A stretch of 64,000 bases of DNA from Toxonevra muliebris (Eukaryota; Arthropoda; Insecta; Diptera; Pallopteridae). The DNA lies in assembly GCA_963691655.1 (NCBI GenBank), contig OY829326.1, positions 148,632,998-148,696,997 of the forward strand, read 5' to 3'. This document shows positions 34,288 through 43,618 of the stretch, piece after piece. The position numbers and the translations under genes were made by a program. Below the pieces are notes generated by a model. It was given only the letters and a program-made list of their open reading frames with translations. It ran no database searches and was not told where the DNA came from. The first letter of the stretch is position 1. Each line of letters begins with the position of its first letter.

Positions 34288-34736
34288 GGTATTATTATTA
34301 TTATTTGAAGGAAGGACGACTCAAAAGTCAGGCACTGCGACCTATAAGATCTTTTGTACCAAAGCCCCAAGAAAGAAAGAAAGAAAGGAAGGGAGAAAGA
34401 AAGATAGATAAGAAACATACCCAAGCCGAGAATCGAACTCGGGTCTCCAGAAACAAGAGTCTGGCACTCTTCCACTAGACCACAGTGGCGATGGTAGGAC
34501 CTACAGTTTAACACCGATTCCGAACGGCTATGTGACAATTTTTTATCAGCTTGGTGGTCTTTCCATTATCAACCAAGGTGTGTACTTGTACACATTCTTA
34601 TAATTCTCATCCACTTCATATCGATAGTGAATATAAGAAGTTTATGAGAATTAACCACCAGACCAAGAAGGGAATCGAACCCGCAACCTTCTGGATAAAA
34701 GTCTAGTGCACTATCCACTAGACTATCGAGGTCGTC
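34288..34736 (-). mobile_element. Composite tRNA-derived SINE, copy 1 (two tRNA-like heads)
   Basis: On the minus strand the element starts with a 73-nt tRNA-like unit at 34733-34661, with A-box TAGTCTAGTGGAT and B-box GGTTCGATTCCC. It resembles tRNA-Arg in the spacing of GACC...TGGATA...GACTT...TTGC. A body follows that includes the CCGTTCGGAATCGG module at about 34509-34528. Then comes a second tRNA-like unit with TGGTCTAGTGG (34472-34482) and GAGTTCGATTCTC (34437-34449), a TTTCTTT-rich stretch and an AAATAATAATAA tail near 34290-34305. A 9-bp duplication with one mismatch (TTGCTCTTA at 34279-34287, TTGCTCGTA at 34737-34745) flanks it. SINEs use LINE enzymes in trans. Confidence 0.9.
34661..34733 (-). 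promoter_or_regulatory. tRNA-Arg-like head (internal RNA polymerase III promoter) of SINE copy 1
   Basis: Exactly 73 nt with well-formed A and B boxes. The acceptor arm pairs at only about four positions (GACC with GGTC) and the anticodon arm is not standard, so this is a SINE promoter and not a working tRNA gene. Confidence 0.8.
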
Positions 34737-34811
34737 TTGCTCGTAAGTAAAATTATTCCACTTTTTTCTGAACGTAGAAGTTATACCACTTTTCCTCTCA
34801 GCCTCTCATTT

Positions 34812-34838
34812 AAGCCAATGTAAATAATACATTGGCTT
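34812..34838. repeat. Perfect 11-bp palindrome with 5-base loop
   Basis: AAGCCAATGTA and TACATTGGCTT are exact complements around AATAA. It sits 7 bp outside the right end of the foldback element. Confidence 0.85.
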
Positions 34839-36130
34839 GGAAATTTCAAATGATTGCATTCATTTTTAGACGACTCAAGTATTTCACACTGCTTTCATCC
34901 TATTATTTATTTAAAAACATTCTTTCTTAGATATTAATACATCGATATTGATTATTCACGTCGGTCCACCTGTTTTTAATAAGGAGAAATATTATATGTA
35001 TGTATGTATGTTTTTAATAAGTGAAATTTCAACGAAAGAAAACCTTTTGAGAGGCAATTGTAGCTGATTCCGGCTAATAACCTACAAGACTAGAAGAGAG
35101 TTCAATTTATAATTGGTAGAGATCATCACAACTTACCAACAAAAACCTAAAAGGTATCTTAAGGCTAAGTTTGAGATTTGAACCACAACTTTAACCAAAC
35201 AAGCAATTCAAAGTACCAAAATATTGAATTAAAGATTTATATGGGGCTTATGAGTAATGTGTTCGAAATAATATGATATGTTTGTAGGTTTCACGGCTAC
35301 CCACTCCACCTCCTTTCTCCAACTTGATCATCTCATTTACTGAATTTGAATCTATAGATAACTAATTGTAATCATATTGGAAGACAATGAAAGATATTAT
35401 TTTGGATGCTTTTAAAAGGTGATATAGCCCTGAGATTTACCTCAAGATTTGCAAGAAATCTTTAAGTAAGTTAAACTAAAAGACTCCATTGAGCTATTAA
35501 AGCATGAAATATGATTAGAACATACCACAAGACTGTGATTGATTGTGTAAGAGCATTGAACTGTTTGTTTTTTCTATGTTTTCATGTACTCAGTCCGCCG
35601 TCACATCGTCTTTTTTTTGCGAGTGTAAGTAAACTTTTACACTCTTCCGCCTTTCACCTATATAAAACCGATTTCAGGCCGGTTTCAGGCCCACAAAATG
35701 AGTTAAATTTTCATAGTTCTGAATATAGTTTGGAATGCAGGCAAATTTTTTTCATACATGTGCAGATTACTAGTCTTTAAAAATCCAGATAATTTCAGTG
35801 TTTCACCAGTTTTAAAAAGAAAACTTGCTTGTGATTGGGATTGCTATTTTATCTTCACACATTCAAAATGAATTTAAAATCATTCAAATTAAGAGATTGC
35901 AAGGTGAGATCGAAATTATGTCAAAGTACACAATCTTTCAGCTAATTATTACGACTTAATTTTGGCAAAAATAAAAATCCCAATCAAAAGGATTGGCTGA
36001 CAGATTCCCCTATATGCTTAATGCGGCAAAAATTTCAATCTGGCATTGGAATGATGTTAAATTTAATTAGTTCTAACTCCAACTCTGGGACTCCAATCTA
36101 GCACTCAAAAACTAGGCCACTTATAAATGA
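34839..36130. other. Non-coding AT-rich stretch
   Basis: No gene or repeat recognised. The 89-codon frame at 35511-35780 has no known motif and poor coding character. Confidence 0.55.
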
Positions 36131-36132
36131 TA

Positions 36133-37485
36133 AGGAGTGAGATCGAAAAAATCTTAACATATATAAAATTCAATAATTTTTAAACGGTTGATCTTAGAGT
36201 TTTGATTTTTTTTTTATTTAATTGATAATATTTTACAAATTACAGAAAAATATAACTTTTAAAGCCCTAACCACTATTTATGAACTCGTGGACCTTTTTT
36301 GGTAAGCTTTAAATTAGAGATTCAATAGTTGTTTCAGACACCTTTTTTAGAACAGTTTGCCCATCTCCTTTTAAAATCTTCGATATTTTGGGACACCTTT
36401 TTTGTGCTCATTCAGTTTCTTTTCACAAGAGCCCAATATCTCTCCACTGGTTTTAGCTCCGGACAATTTGGAGGATTGGCCTCTTTTGGTACAAAAACTA
36501 TGTTATTACTTTGGTACCACTCCAGAGCTTTCTTGCTGTAGTGACATGATGCCAAATAGGGCCAAAAATATGTGGACACATTGTGCTCTCTTATGAAAGG
36601 AAGAAGTCTTTTTTTCAAATATTCTTTGAAGTATTTGTTATTTATTCGGGCTTTTCCTTCTTCTTCTTCGTTTCTTTGAAGTATATTTCGGTATTTAAAG
36701 AGCCCACTGTAACACTTGCTTCTTTTGCAGCAACTGCATATAGCTTGCCATACCAGGAATTTTTTAGGAAATTTTGTCTGCTTTTGGATTCTAAATTATT
36801 CTTCGACATTTCCTCGAATGCATCAGCAACATAAAAATTTTGACCCGGAAGCTGAAGCTGCGTAAAATCTGCCAGTAGATACGTTTCGTCGTCCATTATG
36901 AATACACATGAATATTTTTTTATGAAATTCGATTTTAATTTCCGAGCCCTACTTTTGGCGTCTAAATTTTTTGCGGCATTCCTGTCAGGAACTTTTTGGA
37001 CTTTGTATGTTTTGAAACCAGCATTGGCTTTAACTTTTCGCACCAAATAGTCAGAGCACTGGGCTAACCGGGCAGTTTTCTACCAGATGTGTTTGGAGAT
37101 CTTTTCAATATGCTTTCTATTTTCTTGGCTTTCCCAATATCATGTGGTCCTTGTTTTCTTCCCGAACCAGGTTTCCTATCGATGGTCAATTTCCCCTGAA
37201 ACTAATTAATAACATTGGAAACAGTTTGACAGCAGACCTTCAATTCTTTGACCAATTTTTTGTAGGACCAATTTGGATTATTTTGAAAAATTTTCAATAA
37301 TTTTAAGACGTACTTCTTTTTCTTCACTCATTTTGATCAAACTCACAATAAATCAACATGTTCGTCATTCAAAATAACAACTGACATATTTTTCAAATAT
37401 AACTAGATCAAAGAAATTTTTAAATTTTACACCCAAAAAAAATTATTAGGCAAAACGTGTGTTAAGATTTTTTCAATCTCACTCG
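36133..37485 (-). mobile_element. DD37E mariner-like element, copy 2 (1353 bp, both ends present)
   Basis: Flanked by TA at 36131-36132 and 37486-37487. The left end AGGAGTGAGATCGAAAAAAT and the right end (reverse complement CGAGTGAGATTGAAAAAATC) match copy 1 at 24957-26256. Nearly the whole length aligns with copy 1. An extra segment of about 50 bp near 36633-36682 is bounded by the direct repeat TTCTTTGAAGTAT. Confidence 0.93.
36267..37331 (-). pseudogene. DD37E mariner transposase, copy 2 (D2 lost)
   Basis: Same architecture as copy 1, with a probable start at 37331 and stop at 36267-36269 (VHEFINSG end). D1 is present in MDDETYL (about 36888-36905) and the final E in NCPELKPVERYW, but the second catalytic Asp is Tyr (FWPYLASCHYSKKAL). 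In addition the C-terminal catalytic part is split from the rest by the 50-bp insertion near 36650, with frameshifts and stops upstream. It could not catalyse transposition even if translated. Copy 1 retains D2, so the two died independently. Confidence 0.9.
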
Positions 37486-37487
37486 TA

Positions 37488-38297
37488 ATTGGTGTTTTAT
37501 CAATTTCTATGACTGAAAAACTGAAAGATGAATAACTTAATATTGCACTATTTAAAAAAATTTTCATTTTATTTCGGTAGCAAATTTGAGTTTCTTATTA
37601 ATTAAAATTTAAAGTTTACAGTCTTTTTGAGGATTTTAATTCCCAGAAATTTTTAAACGACCTTAAGATATCAATTATTTTAGTTACAAAAATTTAATTG
37701 TACTCTTTTGCTTTGATATAATTTAAGCTTAGCATTAATTTTAGTTATGTCTTTTTCATCTGTGTGATTTGAAATTGTTTTTTTAATTTTCAATCACTTT
37801 AATTTGATTGGCAAGTGCAGTGGCGGTATATCCATATAAGCCCAAAAGCTGGGCTTGCCTAACTGAAAATTTGTACGATAAGTATTAAAAATTACTATTT
37901 TTGTTTCAAACTGAAAGAATAATTTCTAAAATTTTTAATTTGTATTACCTTGTTTTTCAATAGCTAGTATATGTACCAAAAAAAATTTGGAATATGAAGA
38001 ATACACACAAGCATTCATGCTATCGCAGTTCATCAAGTTGGCTTTTACGAGGCTTTTAAAATTTGAAAATGTATGTTTTCATAACATGCTATCTCGCTTA
38101 TTCTAATAGGAAGTTCAATAGCTTTTTTAGTATGTACAGTTCCAAAAAAAGTAGCAGCATACCAATTTTCTACTGCTATGTATGATTTTATATAAAACTT
38201 AAAAGCGGGCTTTCAGTTTTTGTTTGCCATTTGGAAAGTATTTGCTCCACTTTCTTTTACTCCTATATTTTTGAGCCATTAGATTTTATCAGAGTTT
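37488..38297. other. Non-coding AT-rich stretch with a possible hAT end
   Basis: CAGTGGCGGTATATCC near 37819 resembles the start of some hAT elements, but no matching right end or duplication was found. Confidence 0.4.
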
Positions 38298-38728
38298 CGA
38301 ACCGGTTAAATTTGGGTTCGTGTTTAGGTTCAGGTTCAAGCAAAAAATAACAGTGTGTTCCTGTTCAGGTTCAAATAAAAATGAAGCAAAACAAGGTTTT
38401 TCAAAAAATAGTTTTACTTATTTGCATACATCAATACATTTAGTTTACATTTTTTCATTCCGTTGACATTTTTCTTATATTTGATAATTTGCTGTTTTAT
38501 TAAACATTTAATAAGGCTTGTATTAAGGGAAATTATCGTTTAGATTAACAAATAGTATGTCTCTTAACGATTGGGTTTTTAAATGATATCTTTGCGGAGC
38601 CAATATCAATTTTAGTAAAGAAAATGCCCATTCTACGTTCACTTGTGTGGTTGGAACTGGTAAGATCATTTCTGAAGCTTCAAACAATAAAGGAAGCTCA
38701 GTTTTTTGATGCTCCCACCATATTCCAA
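38298..38728 (-). pseudogene. hAT transposase C-terminal (hATC dimerisation) fragment with adjoining element end
   Basis: On the minus strand, 38728-38524 reads IWWEHQKTELPLLFEASEMI, then LPVPTTQVNVEWAFSLLKLI, then LAPQRYHLKTQSLRDILFVNL and a stop. This matches the hATC block FWW...YPxLxxxAxxILSIPxTSxxVERxFSxxxxIxxPxRxxLxxxxxxxLLFLN. It is the dimerisation and C-terminal RNase H-fold end of the transposase. Downstream, at 38298, CAGAGTTTCGAACCGG resembles a hAT terminus, so this side of the element may be complete. The N-terminal BED finger and catalytic D residues are missing and no second terminus was found. Confidence 0.75.
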
Positions 38729-38863
38729 CAGGCTCTCTAACACATCAAAAGTCAAATTCCATCCTGATTTCCAATTTTAGCCTGCTATCTTTTTCATACA
38801 ATTGATTTAAATTCCCAATTTTATTGATTCGATTCTTTTTGAAGTCAAAAAATTAATTTCATT

Positions 38864-38935
38864 AATTTTATTAATTTTATTAATTTCATTAATTTTTTCA
38901 TCAACTTTTCATTAATTTTTTCCTTTGACATAATT
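38864..38935 (+). repeat. ATTAATTTY-type microsatellite
   Basis: Repeats of TTTCATTAATTTTATTAATTTTA-like units, period about 9-10, just upstream (in transposase orientation) of the hAT fragment. Confidence 0.8.
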
Positions 38936-40400
38936 TTCTATGGAAAAATTCATTTCGGTAGAAATCTTTTTCTCAGATTGATTTGTATTTTTTCAATTAC
39001 CAATTAGTCCAATTATACTGAAAGGCTGCAATTTTTAGTTTTTAAAATACCAATGATAATTATAATGTAAAAATATAAATAGCATTAATTTTTTGTTTTG
39101 AAATAATTTGCGTCACATTGATTTCAGTTGCAGTTTTTGAAGTCTCTGAGTTTTAAATTTTCAATCATTGTGATTTCGTTGGAAGACTGCAATCTTTCTT
39201 ATGTAAATGGAAATGTTTATAATACCGCACAATTTTGAATGACTGAAAGATTGCAATAATTTTGACTGCAAAAAGTGCAATATTTATATATAATTCTTTT
39301 ATGGTCCACCTTTAATTCTTTACAATATTTTCCAATAATTAAGATATATTTTAGGCTTTTGCATAAAATTAATTATAGTTTGAAGAAAGACAAGTTTATT
39401 AAATCATGTAAAATATTTGGTTGCAAATATAAGTAACAAAAATAAACTCGTTTAAATCTAAATGATAAATCAGACCAAAACTACATGTATTTATTCACAA
39501 TTTCTTTATCTCTCTCTCTCTCTCTCTTCTTCTACATATTCTATTTACACAAGAATTTGTAAAATGTTTCGATTAAATTCATTGATTAAATTTCACCCAC
39601 AGCTGTACCATGAAGAAAATTTGATTTATAATCTACTTGAGCTGAGCTCCTTTGCCACTACTACAAAATCATACACCCTTTTCCAAAAATTTAAAGCAAT
39701 ATTTTGGCATTTAAATTAATCTTTTATGAATTTAGAAGTAATTAAAGAATATTTACCTGCAAAACCAAAAGGAAGTTACGTTGTTGGTGATTCTCCTTTT
39801 TGTTATTAATTAATTTTCTCTCAGCTTTCACACTTTGTTGCTGTAAATATGAATTCTTCACACTACTTCTGAGATGCTTTTCTTAGCTCTTTTCGCTGAG
39901 ATGAGAGGTGTGCAGTAAAAAATTACAACACAAACAATAACGAAATAAGTAACATGTATAATAACAACAACAACAGCTGCTGTCAGACTGTCATTTAGAA
40001 TCTTAACTTAAATGATGAGAGCAAGCAAATATTTCTCTTCTCCTTGTATGTAAGTTAACTAATCCTCAGGAGATTCAGAAGACTTATTTTGTTTTATATT
40101 CACTGCAAACTAAAAAAAAAAAAAATAAACTTTTAATTTCACACTAACTAACGTTGCTGTATAGCATAAGCTTAATTAAACAACTCATTTGCTACGCTGC
40201 GCATGCACAAGAAACTTAAACGCGTTTGAAAAATTTATACCAACATACAAACTTTTGCTGAGATGCTGCTAGCTGCTTTGAAATGCTTTTATGTTAAATT
40301 CAAAGAGAAAGGATGCAAGGAAGGATGACTCTACTACTTTGCTAGCATGGCGTTTCTAAATCACTTTTTTTATTTTACTTTTTATTTTATTTTTTTTATA
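38936..40400. other. Non-coding AT-rich stretch
   Basis: No gene recognised. (TC)n lies at about 39509-39528, and there are several T and A tracts. Confidence 0.55.
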
Positions 40401-41880
40401 CAAATATTAATAAAACATAAATCACACTGATGACGAGCAGTGCAGTGACGCAAGCGGCGACGTTAGCGGCGTTGAGCGTACAAGCAAGAGAATATTAGAA
40501 TGGGTGAGCGCGCGAGAGACTTTTAGTTAGCGCCGACACACACACATATACATACACTTATCGTTTAAATCTCACTCACAAGGTTTTTGTTTTTTGTTGC
40601 ACTTTTTCGCCTTTATGTTGTTTCTGTTTTTGCTTTTTCTCAACTGCTCAAAGGATTTTTTAGCATGGTCGTCGCGAAAAAAAAAAAAATTTTAAAGTGG
40701 CAATAAAGTTTTCTCTTTGAAAATAATGTTACATCCACTAGGATTTTTTTTTTTCATTTGCTTTATTTTTAATTTAACACACTACTGCAGCATAGTACTT
40801 GCTGATGATGATGGTGATTTCGACGACGCACAATAATGGAACAGGCAGCAGGGGTGGGCGACAAGTGGAAGTAGTTTGAAGCCGGTGCAAAAAAGAGTAT
40901 TCAACAGTGAGTTGAATGACGACATGTGCAGCAATATACACCAGTGTACAAGTGCAGAAAAAAAATGAAAATAAAAAATGAAATGAAAATAAGTGCAGCA
41001 GTATAAATGTACGAATGCCACAGCCAGCAACTGAGCAAGAGGCGGTGATGCAGCAGGATGTATTTTATATGGAAGCAAGCTTACTGCTACTGCTGCTGCT
41101 GATGACGATGATGATGATGAAGCGCACACAACGGAAGCGTGTGCTAACGTTCTACACGATACTAGATAATATTACTTGCTGTTGCTGCTTACTGCTACTG
41201 CTGACAACGATGATGATGATGGTGCGCTTATTACCACATATATATGTGCATATAAACAAAAACTCATTGCAATTTGCAACGGAAACGGAAATTAAGTTTA
41301 CAAATTCACACGATTTTTACTCGCTTGTTCGTTGTTTTTTTTTTGCTTTCTATTTATACATGTATGCAGTTATGTAAATTTATATATTTTAATTTTCATA
41401 TAATTAAGTTTTCATGTCACATTTAAATTTGTATATTTAATTGAAAATTTTCTCGCTTTTTCTCGCTTACTCGTTCTACATCATATATAATTAATTAATT
41501 AATTAATTTTTTTTATTGTCTTTTTAACACAACTCTCCCTATCTCTCGCTATCTCTTTTTCTTTTTCTAATTTCAAAAATCAAATAAATTATTACTATTA
41601 TTACTGTTATGTTTTAAAAAGAGTTGCTTCTCTGTTCGTTTGCCAACTTTTGCTCGTAGCACTCACGCGTATACAACGATGCCGACACGTTAAGTGGTTG
41701 CACGAGAACTGAAATTGTAACGACTAATGGCAGCACATCACAGAGTCAGAAATTCTTGGATATTGCACGAATAGCGGAAATTGGTCGAAACACGAAGTGC
41801 GCTCGTTAGTTGTATTGCTTGAGTTCGTTGTGTGATTGTCGTCGTTTGAGCCTTTCATTTCCCTGTTGTGTATGTCAACA
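40401..41880. other. GC-richer non-coding stretch with CTG/GAT triplet runs
   Basis: Contains GCGGCGACGTTAGCGGCG near 40455, CTGCTG/GATGAT runs near 41075-41120 and 41175-41222, and (ATTA)n near 41490. The triplet runs account for the open frames at 40782-41129 (minus) and 41015-41377 (plus). The stretch around 41650-41870 is less AT-rich and could be regulatory or 5' UTR sequence, but no splice-consistent coding exon was found. Confidence 0.35.
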
Positions 41881-43292
41881 TGATGCTGGAAATGGTTGAG
41901 ATGTTGTTAGCAGCATGTTGCTCAAATTGTATTTGTTGCTAAATGATATTTATGCGAATTTGTAGTTATTGTGTTGCTGCAACATTGTAACGGTTGGTAA
42001 TTCGAAATTTTAGACCATTTCGAGTCGTGACATTTTTCTTTTTGTTTCTTCTTTTTTCATTATATGAAATTGATGTTGATTATTTAAAGGTTTAGTTATA
42101 TTTTTAAAATTTTGTATTTATAATACATCAAAATGTTGAAAATTAAAATATTTTCAATATAATTTTTAATGTTCAATGTTAAATGTTCTAAAATATATTC
42201 AGCCCTTGATGAATCCGAAGCGCAGCTAAAAGTTGCTCTAATCAACTTCATCTTCAGCAATATACAAGATAGAGGTAACCAGTACTATTGTATAACCAGC
42301 ACTGAATTTATACTTTGCATACAATCACTCGCTGTAACAGGTGCAACGAGCGGGAAATCATAAGTCACTTTTTCTATAAATGTTTCACTTGGAACAAGGA
42401 AGGTCTATCAAAATCAGAATATTCGATTTAGAGAAACTGAAAGAAATCTCAGGTGCATGAAATGAAAACCAGGCACCCTTCTCGGAGTTCAAGAAATAAT
42501 TCTAAGTAACTAATAGTACTCCAGGTAACCTATTCCATATTTATGTACGTATGAGTTGTGCACCACCGAATCAGCCTAGAAAAAGTTCAAACGAATGTTG
42601 TTAAACGTGTAGTTTAATTTTGATTGAATTTTGTCATTAAATATTGATATCTGTGTGTAAATTTTAGTTAAGTGATGCTTTTAAGTGTGATTTCTATTAA
42701 ATTGTTCGATACCACGTAATAATTTTACTTTACCAAAAATAAATTTTTCCTATATGCTCACAATCACACCAAAACCAATCAACTTAAAATGCATGGCAAA
42801 AATGAAGAAATTTTGAAATTAAATGATTTTTTTAGTGTTGTATAAGTTTGCACAAACAAAAACCGATTACTCTTCTATTAAAAGTTTTTCTACATTTATA
42901 AATATTAATATTTCAATCGAATCGAATGAACTAATGAGATTTAGTTTTACAAAAACGTATTTGAAGACGATATAAGCATTGTCTTGGAAAGCCCCGACAC
43001 TAAAATGAGAGCGTAAAAATCGGCACTCGGTCGGTTAATCCGCCATTAGGCATGGTTTTCATTGAAGTTAGTGCCAGAACCAGAGTTACACCATATTTTC
43101 ATGAATGAGTTTAGAACATACGAGGACTCGGGTTTGGGAGAATTTGTTGAATCAGGTTGAGTTATGTTTTATATCTCCTTTGAAAGACTTCTTGCATTGA
43201 ACTTAAGTTCAATGCAAGTTTATTATAGGCTTAGCAGTAAAACAATATCGGATAATTAAAGTAGAAACTGGCCGACACTGAACCTAAGTAAA
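41881..43292. other. Mostly non-coding; possible LINE zinc-knuckle trace
   Basis: At about 42335-42400 a shifted frame reads CNRCNE...IISHFFYKC, which could be a decayed LINE terminal knuckle (C-x2-C...H-x3-C). Nothing else supports it. The rest is AT-rich. Confidence 0.3.
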
Positions 43293-43618
43293 ACTAAAAC
43301 TGAGTAACTCTGAAACTGAGTAACTCTGAAACTGAGTGTCTTTGAAATGGAGTAACTTTGAAACTGAGTAACTCTGAAACTGAGTAACTCTGAAACTGAG
43401 TAACTCTGAAACTGAGTAATTCTGAAACTGAGGAACATTGAAATTGAGTAACTTTGAAATTGAGTAACATTGAAACTGAGTTACTTTGAAACTGAGTAAC
43501 TTTGAAATTGAATATCACTGAAACTGAGTAATTTTGAAACTGAGTAACTCTGGGATTGAGTAACTTTGAGACTGTATAATTGTGAAACTGCGTAACTTTG
43601 AAACTGAGTAACTCTGAA
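43293..43618. repeat. 16-bp minisatellite, about 20 copies
   Basis: The unit is GAAACTGAGTAACTCT with point variants (TTT for CTC, ATT for ACT). 16 is not a multiple of 3, so three units of 16 make a 48-nt superperiod that leaves long open frames on the minus strand with a 16-residue repeat (SELLSFRVTQFQSYSV-like). These frames are by-products of the repeat. Confidence 0.93.

Larger units (their letters stand above)
34043..34804. mobile_element. Foldback-like element with short tandem repeats in inverted arms
   Basis: Perfect 16-bp terminal inverted repeats, AGGCTGAGAGGAAAAG at 34043-34058 and its reverse complement at 34789-34804. Inside the right arm are tandem units of about 27 bp built on TTTTGCTCTGAA...ATTTCGTTT. 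The left arm carries the reverse orientation (AGAGCAAAAATGGTATAAC, AGAGCAAGAACAG). Inverted arms made of tandem subrepeats are the hallmark of foldback elements. A SINE (34288-34736) sits in the right arm. The host element is about 305 bp without it. No clear target duplication of the foldback element is visible. Confidence 0.7.

Noticed and set aside
34661..34733. Possible functional tRNA-Arg gene
   Set aside because: A and B boxes are good but the acceptor and anticodon arms do not fold properly, and the unit is the head of a repeated SINE.
35511..35780. 89-codon open frame
   Set aside because: No recognisable motif, AT-rich composition, no exon or promoter evidence.
37819..37860. Possible hAT terminus CAGTGGCGGTATATCC
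   Set aside because: No matching right terminus or 8-bp duplication found nearby.
40782..41377. Open frames on both strands with Ser/Leu/Met runs
   Set aside because: Explained by CTG and GAT triplet runs; no homologous domain.
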